Shown here piece by piece: positions 26,916 to 35,451 of a stretch of DNA of 36,474 bases (position 1 is the first letter of the stretch; each line of letters starts with the position of its first letter). The notes under the pieces were generated by a model. The model had not been told where the DNA came from, searched no databases, and was given only the letters and a program-made list of their open reading frames with translations. The DNA is from Planctomycetota bacterium (lineage in GTDB: Bacteria; Planctomycetota; Phycisphaerae; WQYP01). Position numbers and translations under genes: made by a program. The stretch is from assembly GCA_021785435.1 (NCBI GenBank), contig JAJYFE010000034.1:1-36474 (forward strand). The letters run 5' to 3'.

Positions 26916-28013
26916 ATGGCTGAGTATTTTATTCTGCCCCACCGCGTCCACGATGGAATCGCCGCGGCAGCTTTTCGTCGCCGCGGCTTCACGGCGGAAG
27001 AGTCCGCCGCCGCGGCCCGATTCTGCAACACCGCCGCCCGCCACGGCATTCGCACCCATAACCTCATTAAAGCGCTGCATTTGGACGAGCATTTTGGCTC
27101 CGGCGCTGGTGGCTGCCAGCCCGCCGCGACCATTGAAATACTTCCCTCGCCCTACCCCGCGGTCCAGCGCTGGAACGCCCATCGCAAAATGGGCATGGCG
27201 GTCGCCTATGCGGCCATGGCCCGCTGCATGGAATTGGCCGACCGTTACGGCCTCGGCGCTGTGGCGGTGGATAATGCGTTTCATTATCTCTGGGGCGGCG
27301 GCTATGTGCTCGATGCCGCGGACCGGGGCTACATCGCCTACACCTGCTGCACCGCCGCGTTGGCGGAGGTCGTGCCCTTCCAGGGACGCTATCCCACCCT
27401 GGGAACCAATCCGCATTCCTGGGGCTTGCCTACACGGGCCGCAATTGGTTTTAATCTGTGCATCGATTGGGCCACCAGCGTGGTGGCCATGGGCCGCGTG
27501 CAGCAGTTTTTGCGGGAAGGCCGCACGTTACCGCCGCGCTGCGCTGTCGATGCTCAAGGCCGGGAAACGACCGATCCGTCCCAGGTGGCGGCGCTGTTGC
27601 CGTTTGGTGAACACAAGGGTTACGGGCTTTCACTTTTGGATGAGCTGCTGGCGGCTTTTATCGGCGGCTCGTTGCCCACTCTGCGCAGCCGGTGGCATAC
27701 CGGGCCGCCGGATGAAAAACATACACCCTGCTTTTTCTTTCAATGCCTGCGCCCCGACGCCGTGGCCGGCGACGCCTTCGCCCAGGGCCGGAATCAAATG
27801 CAAAATGTCCAGGCGGTATTACAAGACATTCTCGGCCACGGCAACGAGCACTGTCTGCTGCCCGGCCAGTTGGAGGCGCAGGCCGCCGCGTTAAGCGAAC
27901 GGCATGGCGGGCTGCTGTTTACGTCCGCCGAGATCGATGCCTTGGCGGCCATCGCCGCGCAAGTGGGCGTCGGATTAGAGCGTGGCACGCTGAAAACCGT
28001 GGAGGCTGCGTAA
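26916..28013 (+). CDS. Ldh_2 family malate/lactate-type dehydrogenase
   Basis: This 365-residue member of the Ldh_2 (PF02615) NAD(P)-dependent oxidoreductases includes malate, lactate, ureidoglycolate and 2,3-diketogulonate reductases. It has the N-terminal HGIRTHN segment with the catalytic His region, AVDNAFHYLWGGGYV, the nucleotide-binding TLGTNPHSWGLPT, and GEHKGYGLSLLDELLAAFI. Start ATG with GGAG nine bases upstream. In the context of uxaC and uxaE it is a candidate for the missing fructuronate or tagaturonate reductase, but the sequence alone cannot decide the substrate. Confidence 0.85.
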   Translation: MAEYFILPHRVHDGIAAAAFRRRGFTAEESAAAARFCNTAARHGIRTHNLIKALHLDEHFGSGAGGCQPAATIEILPSPYPAVQRWNAHRKMGMAVAYAAMARCMELADRYGLGAVAVDNAFHYLWGGGYVLDAADRGYIAYTCCTAALAEVVPFQGRYPTLGTNPHSWGLPTRAAIGFNLCIDWATSVVAMGRVQQFLREGRTLPPRCAVDAQGRETTDPSQVAALLPFGEHKGYGLSLLDELLAAFIGGSLPTLRSRWHTGPPDEKHTPCFFFQCLRPDAVAGDAFAQGRNQMQNVQAVLQDILGHGNEHCLLPGQLEAQAAALSERHGGLLFTSAEIDALAAIAAQVGVGLERGTLKTVEAA

Positions 28014-28014
28014 A

Positions 28015-28035
28015 GTTTTCCGTTTGCGGTTTTCC
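28015..28035. repeat. Short heptanucleotide run after the Ldh_2 gene
   Basis: Three 7-bp units, GTTTTCC, GTTTGCG and GTTTTCC, follow directly after the Ldh_2 stop codon. They resemble the GTTTATG/GTTTCTG units at 8530-8543. The periodicity is suggestive but the run is short. Confidence 0.4.
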
Positions 28036-28181
28036 GTACCGATGGTCGAGTCGCCGGAGGCCGCGATGTTGCCGGCCTGGTCACAGCGCGATCGGTCGGT
28101 CGTCGCCAGGGCCGGACGCCCCGAAGGCCTGAAGAACGTTCTGAGGAACATCCCATCACGCCTGACCAAAATAACAAGGAG

Positions 28182-28670
28182 TTGAGGGCCCGTGCCACGG
28201 AAAGTGATATTGCCTTCATGCGACTGGCGCTGGACTTGGCCCGGCAAGCCGCCGCGGACGGTGAAATTCCCGTCGGCGCGGTGGTGGTTCATTATGGCCG
28301 GGCGGGACCGGTGGTGGTGGGCACAGGGGCCAATCAACGCCAGGCCACCGCGGACCCCACCGCCCACGCCGAAATCGTGGCGCTACGGCAGGCCGGGGCG
28401 GCCCTGCATTCGTGGCAATTGACCGATTGCGATCTTTTCGCCACCCTGGAACCATGCCCCATGTGCGCCGGCGCTCTGGTCAACGCCCGGCTCCGCCGGT
28501 TGCTGTTCGGCTGCACTGATCCCAAAGCCGGGGCGGTGGAGACGCTCTATAAGATTGCCACCGACTCGCGCCTGAACCATCGACTGCAAGTGGTCGGTGG
28601 CGTACTGGCCGACGAAGCGGCGGAGCTGCTGCGCTCTTTCTTTGTCCGCCGCCGGAAAACCGGCCAATAA
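28182..28670 (+). CDS. tadA: tRNA-specific adenosine deaminase
   Basis: It deaminates the wobble adenosine of tRNA-Arg(ACG) to inosine. It is 162 residues. Conserved zinc and catalytic residues are in TAHAEIVALR and PCPMCAGAL, and the family phrase LFGCTDPKAGAVETLY is present. The start is uncertain. A TTG at 28182 gives the usual N-terminus (about 12 residues before MRLALDLARQAA) but directly abuts the AAGGAG that would be its ribosome site; the internal ATG at 28218 is an alternative. The 168-bp gap before it holds a short heptamer run. Confidence 0.9.
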   Translation: MRARATESDIAFMRLALDLARQAAADGEIPVGAVVVHYGRAGPVVVGTGANQRQATADPTAHAEIVALRQAGAALHSWQLTDCDLFATLEPCPMCAGALVNARLRRLLFGCTDPKAGAVETLYKIATDSRLNHRLQVVGGVLADEAAELLRSFFVRRRKTGQ

Positions 28671-28867
28671 ATCAGCGCGGGGCGTGACCATTTTTCGGAC
28701 AGCCGGGGGCGGGGCGAGGGTGGAACAATAAGTCTCCATTACAACGGGTTGCCGCAGGCGACTGAACTTGGGGACAACGCCGGCTACAGAACGCCGCATC
28801 CGCAAACTGGCGGTTGAGTGTCGCCGGGGGTTCCGCTCTCCGCAAATGGTCACGCCCGCCGGTGCGG

Positions 28868-28884
28868 GCGAGCAGGAAGCGAAT
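28868..28884 (+). repeat. Left copy of 17-bp target duplication
   Basis: GCGAGCAGGAAGCGAAT occurs here and again at 30370-30386, immediately outside the two ends of the insertion sequence. This is an exact 17-bp match. Confidence 0.8.
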
Positions 28885-30369
28885 GTTGTGTTTCAATAGA
28901 AATGACACCTCCTTGTTTCAATAGAAGTGTCACCCTTTGGCAGAACGGGTTAAATCTGTCGAATGGACACTATATTGATGAACGGCAAAGAGCGGCGGCG
29001 GCTGGAGCTATTCAGTCGGGTGAAGGATGGCGGGCTGAGCGTGGCGGAAGCGGCGCAGGTCCTGGAGCTCTCGGAGCGTCAAGGGCGGCGGCTTTGGCGG
29101 CGTTACCAACAGCGCGGCGCGCAAGGTGTCGTCCACGGTTTACGCGGGCGTCCTGGCAATGCCGGGCAAGCGGAACTGCGTCAGCAAGCCTTGACGTGGT
29201 ATCGGCAGCACGGGGCGGGTTGCAACGCGGCGCATAGCGCGGATCTGCTGTCCGAGGCCGAACTGGAAGTATCGCGTGTCACCCTCTGGCGATGGCTGCA
29301 GCAAGCACGGCTGATCCCCCGTCCCCGGCGCGTCCGCTCCCATCGCCGGCGGCGTGAACGACGGCGTTTCGTGGGCGAACTGGTGCAGATGGACGGCAGC
29401 ACCCATCGCTGGTTCGGCGCGGCGCATGGTGCCTGGGTGCTGTGGGGGAGCATCGACGACGCCAGCAGCCGCGTGTATGGCCGGTTCTACGCCACGGAAG
29501 ACACGCCCCATGCCTTCGACTTCTTTGGGCGTTACGTCCGACGGTTCGGCTTACCCCAGGCCTTGTACGTGGATCGGGATTCGATCTACCGCGTCAACGA
29601 TGCCGACTTCCGGCAAAAGTGCCGGGAACGCGGCTTGGGGGAGCCCCAGACGCAATTCGGCCGCGCCATGCAGGAATGACACGTGCGGTTGATCTATGCC
29701 CAGAGTCCCCAAGCCAAAGGACGGGTGGAACGCGTCAATCGCACCTTGCAGGACTGGCTGGTTCAGGAGTTGGCCCTGGCGAAGATACAGAATCTCGCCG
29801 CCGCCAACACCTATTTGGAGGAGCACTTCCTGGCGCGTCTGAACCGCTGGATCGGCGTGCGTCCGGCAGAAGGCGCCGACCTGCATCGGGCGGTGCCGCC
29901 GAGCGTAAGGTTGGAGGATGTGCTTTGCCACCGGGAGACGCGCCGCGTCGGAGCGGATTGGTGTGTGCGTGTGGCGAACCAGATTCTGCCGATCGATCGC
30001 CAGCACGTGGGGTTATCTTTGGCGGGGCGCGAGGTGGAGGTTCGGCGTCATGCCGATCAGAGCTTGGACCTGCGCTATGGTGGGCAGATGTTGCGCTGGC
30101 CGACCGTGCCCACGCGACCGGCGCCAACCGTCGTCCCACCGACGGGACCCGTGTCGCACCAGCCCTGCCGTCCCGGGTCGGAACACCCGTGGCGGCGGGG
30201 ATGGGCCGGCCGGGTGGGGCGGGCCGGCGCTCCGGCTGTCAAGCCCGCTCCGCTCCAGGAGGACTCGCTGCGCTCGCCCTCCTTCCGCTCCGCGGGCTTG
30301 ACAGCCTCCCCCGGGGGGTGACAATTCTATTGAAACGTTAACCCCTGACACTTCTATTGAAACGCCACA
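28885..30369 (+). mobile_element. IS1202/ISNCY-type insertion sequence with double terminal repeats
   Basis: About 1485 bp bounded by the 17-bp direct repeat. Each end contains two spaced copies of a motif close to GTTTCAATAGAAGTGTCAC (left 28889-28936, right 30316-30364 in inverse). This double-motif terminus together with a long target duplication fits the IS1202-type families. The boundary could shift by one or two bases. It carries one transposase gene, broken by an in-frame TGA. It separates tadA from the cysteine-cluster gene. Confidence 0.75.
28963..30321 (+). pseudogene. IS1202/ISNCY-family transposase interrupted by an in-frame TGA
   Basis: The reading frame runs 239 residues to a TGA at 29677-29679, and the same frame continues directly from 29680 to 30321. 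The N-terminal part has a helix-turn-helix (LSVAEAAQVLELSERQGRRLWRRY) and then the DDE region: VQMDGSTHRWF, LPQALYVDRDSIY and, after the stop, the glutamate segment QAKGRVERVNRTLQ. The stop falls between the second Asp and the Glu, so the truncated product would be inactive. One base change, for example from TTA or TTG, would restore the frame. The start could also be the ATG at 28978 (MNGKERRRL). Confidence 0.8.
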
Positions 30370-30386
30370 GCGAGCAGGAAGCGAAT
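30370..30386 (+). repeat. Right copy of 17-bp target duplication
   Basis: Identical to 28868-28884 and immediately right of the insertion sequence. Confidence 0.8.
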
Positions 30387-30473
30387 TGACATCGTTTCGA
30401 CCATAGGTCAGACTGTTGCGGGAACGGCGGCAGTGTGCCGTCGCGGAGCCTGCCGCGCATAGGAAGTTGTCAC

Positions 30474-30938
30474 GTGCCGAACTGTGTAGCGTTACCCGTC
30501 CGGACCGAAACGAAAAATCCGTGGTACGAAAGGGGCCTGCGTTTTCACTGCACGCAATGCGGCAACTGCTGTTCAGGCGCTCCGGGTTATGTGTGGATAA
30601 CCCCAGCCGATATGGCCAACATCGCCGCGTTTTTGGGCCTGCCTTTGGAACAATTTACCCGTCGCTACGTCCGCCGCATTGGCGAGCGGCACAGCCTGGT
30701 GGAAAAACCGGATTATGACTGTATTTTTCTGCACCGTGCGGTTGGCCAAGCGAGGTGTTCGATCTATCCCGTTCGTCCCACGCAATGTCGCACGTGGCCC
30801 TTCTGGAAAATGAATTTAGAAAGCCCCGCCGCGTGGAGCCGTGCGGCGGAGCGCTGCCCCGGCATGGCCGATGCCGCGGCGCCGCTCCAGGAGGTCGAGA
30901 TCATCGAACGCTGCCGCCAGCACCCTGACTCGCCGTAG
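30474..30938 (+). CDS. YkgJ-like cysteine cluster protein
   Basis: This 155-residue protein of the CxxCxxCC zinc/iron-cluster family (YkgJ) has FHCTQCGNCCSGAPGYVWI near the N-terminus, then YDCIFL and ARCSIYPVRPTQCRTWPFW, the set of cysteines expected to bind a metal cluster. The biochemical role of the family is not established. I placed the start at the GTG at 30474, six to eight bases after AGGAAG. An upstream GTG at 30435 lacks such a site. Confidence 0.8.
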   Translation: MPNCVALPVRTETKNPWYERGLRFHCTQCGNCCSGAPGYVWITPADMANIAAFLGLPLEQFTRRYVRRIGERHSLVEKPDYDCIFLHRAVGQARCSIYPVRPTQCRTWPFWKMNLESPAAWSRAAERCPGMADAAAPLQEVEIIERCRQHPDSP

Positions 30939-31025
30939 AACGGCTGTGGCCTTGAATTGTTTTTGGCCTGCGGCGTTCCGAATCGGCCCGACGGGGTGGG
31001 CACCAAACGGCGGCGCCTATGTACT

Positions 31026-31202
31026 AACGCAGAATAAATCATCGGATCGCCGGCGACGCCGCGTGGCCCATTCCAGCAGCAAGTCGAAGATCCGCCCCGG
31101 TGGACGCAGCCCCCGTGGCGTGGCTGGTCTGCTGGTTCGACGGCCCAGCGGAGTGTGTCCACCGGGGCGGATCTTCGACCTGCTACGGGCTCATTCTGCG
31201 TT
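31026..31202. repeat. Large interrupted palindrome upstream of ridA
   Basis: The inner arms at 31078-31105 and 31157-31184 are 28-bp inverse copies with one mismatch and share GTCGAAGATCCGCCCCGG. The outer arms at 31026-31035 (AACGCAGAAT) and 31193-31202 are a perfect 10-bp inverse pair. The structure ends about 28 bp before the RidA start codon. I see no gene in 30939-31229. It could fold as a long RNA hairpin or be a small mobile element. Confidence 0.65.
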
Positions 31203-31229
31203 GCCAATTGGTTGAAAAAGGAGTAGCGG

Positions 31230-31700
31230 ATGCCCTCCATTGAAGAGAATCTGCGGCGACTGGGCATTACTCTGCCCCCTGCCCCGAAGCCTGTGGCTTC
31301 CTATATTCCCTTCGTCACGGTTGGTGAACTGATTTTTATCAGCGGTCAGCTGCCCAGCCGCGAGGGGCGGGTGGCATTTCAGGGGTCGGTGCCGCAGCCG
31401 ATCAGCCTGGAACACGGGCAGGAAGCAGCCCGCCTGGCGACGATCAACGCGCTGGCCATTCTGCATGAGGCCTGCGGAGGCCAATGGCAGCGCTTGGGCC
31501 GCATTGTTCGCCTGAGCGTATTCGTACAAAGTCAACCTGATTTCTACCAGCAATCCACCGTGGCCAACGGCGCCAGCGATTTGCTGCTGGCCGTCTTGGG
31601 TGAATCCGGTCGTCACGCCCGCGTCGCGGTTGGCGTCAGCGCTCTGCCCTTGAACAGCACCGTGGAAGTGGAACTGCTGGCCGCCATCCGCGCGGCTTAA
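31230..31700 (+). CDS. ridA: RidA family enamine/imine deaminase
   Basis: RidA proteins hydrolyse reactive enamine/imine intermediates from amino acid metabolism. It is 156 residues, slightly longer than the common 130, like the YjgH/RutC branch. It has the strand FVTVGELIFISGQLP, the LGRIVRLSVFVQS strand, and the conserved arginine in GRHARVAVGVSALPLNSTVEVE. A strong AAAAAGGAG precedes the ATG. It is convergent with the next minus-strand gene. Confidence 0.85.
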   Translation: MPSIEENLRRLGITLPPAPKPVASYIPFVTVGELIFISGQLPSREGRVAFQGSVPQPISLEHGQEAARLATINALAILHEACGGQWQRLGRIVRLSVFVQSQPDFYQQSTVANGASDLLLAVLGESGRHARVAVGVSALPLNSTVEVELLAAIRAA

Positions 31701-31715
31701 CCGCGCCCGGAGCGG

Positions 31716-33296
31716 TTATTTCAGCGCGCGACTGAAATCATCCACTTCGAGTTGCATCTTCGCGGATCCACGGACCGCGGAGCGCGGCGGCGATCGCGCC
31801 GGATTCCAGTGCAGCAGATAGCGGTGGCTCGCCTGGAAGCGCAGCGCGAACCAGCAACGTATGGTGGCCCGCAAGGCCGGCGGTTGTTGGTCGAGCCAGG
31901 CCGCATAGCCCAGGGCCGAACGCTGGCCGGAGAGGTTCCATATCCGGCCCCGGGCGAGCAGGGCGGCGTCGGGGGTATTCGCCAACCGTGGCTCGTATCG
32001 CCGCAACCAGCGTTCCACCCCGCCTTTCCCAGACGCCGCCGGCCAGGGGGCTGCTGGTAGGATTTGCCGGGTGGAAAAGAACAGGGGCTGCTCCGGCGTC
32101 ACGGAGAGCCGCACCTGTTCGAACTGCCGCCGCGGGACCATCGCGACGTGTGTGGCCAGCCATGCGGCCGCGGAAGCACAGAGGGGCAACGTCAGGCCGG
32201 CCGCGGAAAAGCGGAACTGTCTCGGGCGCAGCGCCTGCCATGCGCTCACGGTTGTAGTAGCCTGCATGGTTCCCGGCACGCGGCGCTCGTCCCACGACCA
32301 CGCCGTTACGTGGGCGGTGCTGCGAAGATTCAGGATATAAATAGCCCCGCCGCTGGCGGCGATCAGGGCCGCCGCGCAACCGGCCAGAAAGCTAAAGCGT
32401 GGTCGCGTGACCAGGCGGATCAGAAATATCAGGAGCAGGGCCAGGGGGCCGCACAGGATTGCCGCCAGGCGCCACGATGCCGGCGCCGGCACTGCGGTCA
32501 GAGGCAGGCGGGCCAGGCGGGGGACGAGGAGTGGTTCTGGCGGCTCCGGGGCAGCGCTTAGCCAGGCAGCGCTGGGGTTGCGCAGAACCTGGCGCCACCC
32601 GAGCGCGGCCAATCGGCCGGGAGGGCGGTGTCCAAGGCTGATGATGCTAACGCCCACATTCAGCAGCGCCAGAGCACGGGCGAGGCTTACGAAGCGGGTG
32701 GTGCGCCGGGTTAACAGCATGGCCCGGCAGGAGGCGAAAACCAGGGCAGCAGCGCGTCGCAATTCTTCATCGCTAATGGGCATGGCCGCGACTGGATGCG
32801 GCTTAAACAGCACCGCTATCTTGTTGATCCAGGGGCTGGCGCCACGCGGCACCGCTACGGAAACAGGGCGGGGGCCGATAGGCAGCGGCACGCGCACATC
32901 TGCGATTTGGGTGGCGGGTTTTCCGCCCACGGTCCACCATCGGATTTGCAGCGGCCAGCGGCCCGCCGGAAGCGCGGCGGGAAGCATGTACGGCAACGCC
33001 ACCAACGCGTGCCGATCGTGCAGGCGATACACCAGTGTCGGCCCGCCGCGGGCATCGCCAATGGAAATCCAACGGGCGCCGGTTGTGGCGCGTGATTGAG
33101 TGGATTTAAGGTTGTCCTGCGGCCACCCGCGCCGCGGAAGATTCACTCGCAAGGTGGCCCATCCGCCCGGTGCCGGCGGGGCCGTCGCAGCCAGGCGAAG
33201 GGTGCTGGCGAGCGCCGTCTGGTCCGCCAGCGCCAGCCCCGCCAACCCGAGCCACAAAAGCTGCACCAAACGGCAAGTCGAGAACCACCTTGGCAT
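31716..33296 (-). CDS. Unknown exported membrane protein
   Basis: I do not recognise the family. From the ATG at 33294-33296 it is 526 residues and begins with a typical signal peptide (MPRWFSTCRLVQLLWLGLAGLALA with ADQTALA). An extracytoplasmic beta-rich region (about 30-150) follows, then a linker, then three hydrophobic stretches near residues 270-292, 297-318 and 360-380, and a long C-terminal region with several Trp and Arg. I preferred this start because the upstream in-frame ATG at 33368 precedes the signal with 24 residues of hydrophilic sequence. It lies 15 bp from the convergent ridA and divergent from the acyltransferase. Confidence 0.65.
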   Translation of the reverse strand: MPRWFSTCRLVQLLWLGLAGLALADQTALASTLRLAATAPPAPGGWATLRVNLPRRGWPQDNLKSTQSRATTGARWISIGDARGGPTLVYRLHDRHALVALPYMLPAALPAGRWPLQIRWWTVGGKPATQIADVRVPLPIGPRPVSVAVPRGASPWINKIAVLFKPHPVAAMPISDEELRRAAALVFASCRAMLLTRRTTRFVSLARALALLNVGVSIISLGHRPPGRLAALGWRQVLRNPSAAWLSAAPEPPEPLLVPRLARLPLTAVPAPASWRLAAILCGPLALLLIFLIRLVTRPRFSFLAGCAAALIAASGGAIYILNLRSTAHVTAWSWDERRVPGTMQATTTVSAWQALRPRQFRFSAAGLTLPLCASAAAWLATHVAMVPRRQFEQVRLSVTPEQPLFFSTRQILPAAPWPAASGKGGVERWLRRYEPRLANTPDAALLARGRIWNLSGQRSALGYAAWLDQQPPALRATIRCWFALRFQASHRYLLHWNPARSPPRSAVRGSAKMQLEVDDFSRALK

Positions 33297-33564
33297 GAAC
33301 GGCCACCCTATCCGCCGCGTGGAAGATCGGCAAGGCCCACCATTGCAGCGAGCGCCATTTGCGGGCAAAGGATTTCGCGCCGCGGGGGCTGTGTAGCCGG
33401 TGAGATCCCATCACCGCTGCGAACGACCCAGGCGCCAAGAGCGCGCGGGGCTGCCTAAAGTGTCATGCACCGCCGCGCACGCCGCCACCAGGTCAGTTGC
33501 CACGACCGACCCCGGTGGGCGAGAATAGTGCCGCTGGCGTCAGCGGTCTGGCTGGACAAAATGG

Positions 33565-34560
33565 ATGGTCGTATCCACAGAAAACCCAAGCACGGCCGGC
33601 ACGCGGCGTCCGATTCGTCATCGCCATCACTGCGGCTACCGGGCCAATCGGTTCATGCTGTGGCTGGGAGGGTCGTGTTTGCCCCTGGGCTACGCAGTGG
33701 TGGCCGTGGCGGCCAGTTGGTTCTGGCTGACGGATCAGAAAGCGCGGCAGGCCAGCGCGGATTTTCTGCGGCGTGTCTTGGGCTCCTGCCCGCGTCCGCG
33801 GCGCCTCGCCCAAACCTGGCGCCATTTACGCATTTATGGTGAGCTGACCCTGGATGTGAGCGTGGCCCTGGCCGGCTACGAACATATCCACGTGGAGCCG
33901 CCCGATATTCAGTTGATAAAAGAGGCCTTGCGACCCGATCAGGGGCTATTAGTCCTGACCGGGCACGTCGGTTGCCCGGAGCTGGCAGCCGCCATGATTC
34001 AAGGCTTAGGTCAAGGCCGCCGGGTACATATTGTCCGATACCGTGCCCCCGACGATCCCACGGAATATTTCTACCGCACCCACTGGAAGTTGCTCCGTGA
34101 CGTTCATTGGATTAATTCCATCCATCCTTTATCCGCCGGAGTGCAGGTGATGGCCGCGTTGCGAAACCATGACTTTGTCGGAATGCAGGCGGATCGGGCC
34201 ACGCATGGTCGCAGTATCCCGGTAATGCTGCTGGGGCGCCGGGCTGCTTTACCTGCGGGGCCTTTTACCGCCGCGGTATTATCCCGGGCGCCCGTGGTAA
34301 CCGCGTTCATGCTGCGCGAAAAACGTCGCTATTATCGGTTGCATCTGTCACCGCTGCGCTATTACGACGGCTCGACGGACGGCCCGGCCGTTGACCAAGG
34401 AGCGGCCATTCGTCGGGCGGCCGAGGATTATGTCGCGGATTTGGAGCCGTTGCTTAAACGTTATCCCTACCAATGGGGCAATTTCTATAAATTCTGGGAG
34501 CTCGCACCGCCAGCCGGTGCTTCGGCCCATTCCAATTCCATCTCGCAGACGGGGGTCTGA
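33565..34560 (+). CDS. Lysophospholipid acyltransferase family protein (LpxL/HtrB-like)
   Basis: The 331-residue protein resembles the LPLAT family of membrane acyltransferases. It has a hydrophobic N-terminal segment (about 31-55), the catalytic H-x4-E box LTGHVGCPEL (His134, Glu139), and GMQADRATHGRSIPVMLLGR, LPAGPFTAAVLSRAPVV and PYQWGNFYKFW at the expected places. Family members transfer acyl chains to lipid A or to other acyl acceptors. Next to an ACP and a hotdog dehydratase it may act on a specialised fatty acyl or aryl polyene. The ATG at 33565 is used; the ATG at 33655 would remove a basic N-terminus. Its 3' end overlaps the convergent dehydratase gene by 76 bp. Confidence 0.8.
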   Translation: MVVSTENPSTAGTRRPIRHRHHCGYRANRFMLWLGGSCLPLGYAVVAVAASWFWLTDQKARQASADFLRRVLGSCPRPRRLAQTWRHLRIYGELTLDVSVALAGYEHIHVEPPDIQLIKEALRPDQGLLVLTGHVGCPELAAAMIQGLGQGRRVHIVRYRAPDDPTEYFYRTHWKLLRDVHWINSIHPLSAGVQVMAALRNHDFVGMQADRATHGRSIPVMLLGRRAALPAGPFTAAVLSRAPVVTAFMLREKRRYYRLHLSPLRYYDGSTDGPAVDQGAAIRRAAEDYVADLEPLLKRYPYQWGNFYKFWELAPPAGASAHSNSISQTGV

Positions 34561-34886
34561 GCCACTTGAAGCTTTGCTTCCAACCGTCCTTTCCCACGAG
34601 GCAGAAGGGTCAACGTGACGGTTTCCTCCGGTTTAATCGGACGCAGGAATTTCATCCGGCGGATGGCGGTGATTTCCACTGGTCCCGTGCGCTGGCGCAA
34701 AATATCCAGCACCACTTCGATGTGCAGAAATCCCGGCAAGATGGCGTATGCGGGAAAGTGCCCCTGGAAGCCGCGGTGGGATGCGGGGAAAACCGCCTCG
34801 GCGCTGATACACCGGCTGACCAGCAGCGGTTCGTCCGCGTTGCATAACTGAATCCTGGCGCCTGAGGCCGGCCCAATGAAGCTCAT
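34485..34886 (-). CDS. Hotdog-fold 3-hydroxyacyl-ACP dehydratase (FabA/FabZ/ApeI-like)
   Basis: This 133-residue hotdog protein resembles 3-hydroxyacyl-ACP dehydratases. The active His is in GHFPAYAILPGFLHIEVVLDIL (His43), with the helix Glu57 aligned to the FabZ acidic residue. The beta strands RMKFLRPIKPEETVTLTL and the GRLEAKLQVAQ arm follow. It starts at the ATG at 34884-34886, three bases after the ACP stop, so the two genes are translationally coupled. The C-terminal coding part overlaps the acyltransferase gene on the other strand. Confidence 0.78.
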   Translation of the reverse strand: MSFIGPASGARIQLCNADEPLLVSRCISAEAVFPASHRGFQGHFPAYAILPGFLHIEVVLDILRQRTGPVEITAIRRMKFLRPIKPEETVTLTLLPRGKGRLEAKLQVAQTPVCEMELEWAEAPAGGASSQNL

Positions 34887-34889
34887 AGG

Positions 34890-35162
34890 TCATTCTTCCG
34901 CACGTCGCGTATGCGTATCGATATATCGCGCCAGGCTGCCGATGCTCGCCAGCGCCGCCTGCACTTGATCATCCTGGTTCGGAAGCTGCACTCCGAAGTT
35001 CTTGTCCAACAACACCGCAACCTCCAACACATCCACCGAGTCCAATCCAAGGCCGTCGGGAGCGAAGATAGCCATTTCTGGTCGCAGCGGTTGCCCCGGA
35101 TCGACACGAATCCGCAGGCCTTGCTGCAGGACCTCCATCAATTTTTTTTCGGTTGCTGTCAT
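34890..35162 (-). CDS. Acyl carrier protein
   Basis: This 90-residue protein carries the phosphopantetheine attachment serine in LGLDSVDVLEVAVLL (Ser42). The start is taken as the ATG at 35160-35162 (MTATEKKLMEV), which has GGAG five bases before it. The in-frame codon at 35237 would add 25 residues. It lies upstream of, and coupled to, the dehydratase. It is probably not the housekeeping AcpP, because it is separated from the core fatty acid synthase genes and paired with a dedicated dehydratase and acyltransferase. Confidence 0.85.
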   Translation of the reverse strand: MTATEKKLMEVLQQGLRIRVDPGQPLRPEMAIFAPDGLGLDSVDVLEVAVLLDKNFGVQLPNQDDQVQAALASIGSLARYIDTHTRRAEE

Positions 35163-35254
35163 GGATGCTCCGTAGATTACGTTCCATCGCCGTAGTGCCC
35201 TATCCCTCATTGCAGTCTGGACATGGCTGCCACCCAAGTCCGCCTGGGGACGGA

Positions 35255-35296
35255 GCAGTTTAGTCGCCCCAGCGACCTACGGCGGACCGGGGCAGA
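35255..35296. repeat. Dispersed intergenic repeat, partial copy F
   Basis: CAGTTTAGTCGCCCCAGCGA followed by CCTACGGCGGACCGGGG resembles the TAGTTTAGTCGCCACGGCGA arm of copy B and the right inner arm at 4528-4556. It lies in the gap between the ACP gene and hisI (35163-35451), where I see no gene. Confidence 0.4.
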
Positions 35297-35451
35297 GCGC
35301 AGCGCCGCCCCGGCTCTCCGCACCATGCCCCCCCCATTTTCAAAACAACCCAAAATACCCGCACTCCGGGGCAATTGCACGCCAGCGTCAAGACAAGAAT
35401 GAAGACTATCATTAAAATAGCGCTTATTGGTTATGCGGCCGGGAGATGGAA

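Noticed and set aside
29677-29679. TGA in the transposase read as selenocysteine
   Set aside because: No selenocysteine insertion element is visible and no transposase family uses it at this place; a nonsense mutation is simpler.
29442-30341. Alternative 299-residue plus-strand frame in the insertion sequence
   Set aside because: The transposase motifs are in the other frame, continuous across the TGA.
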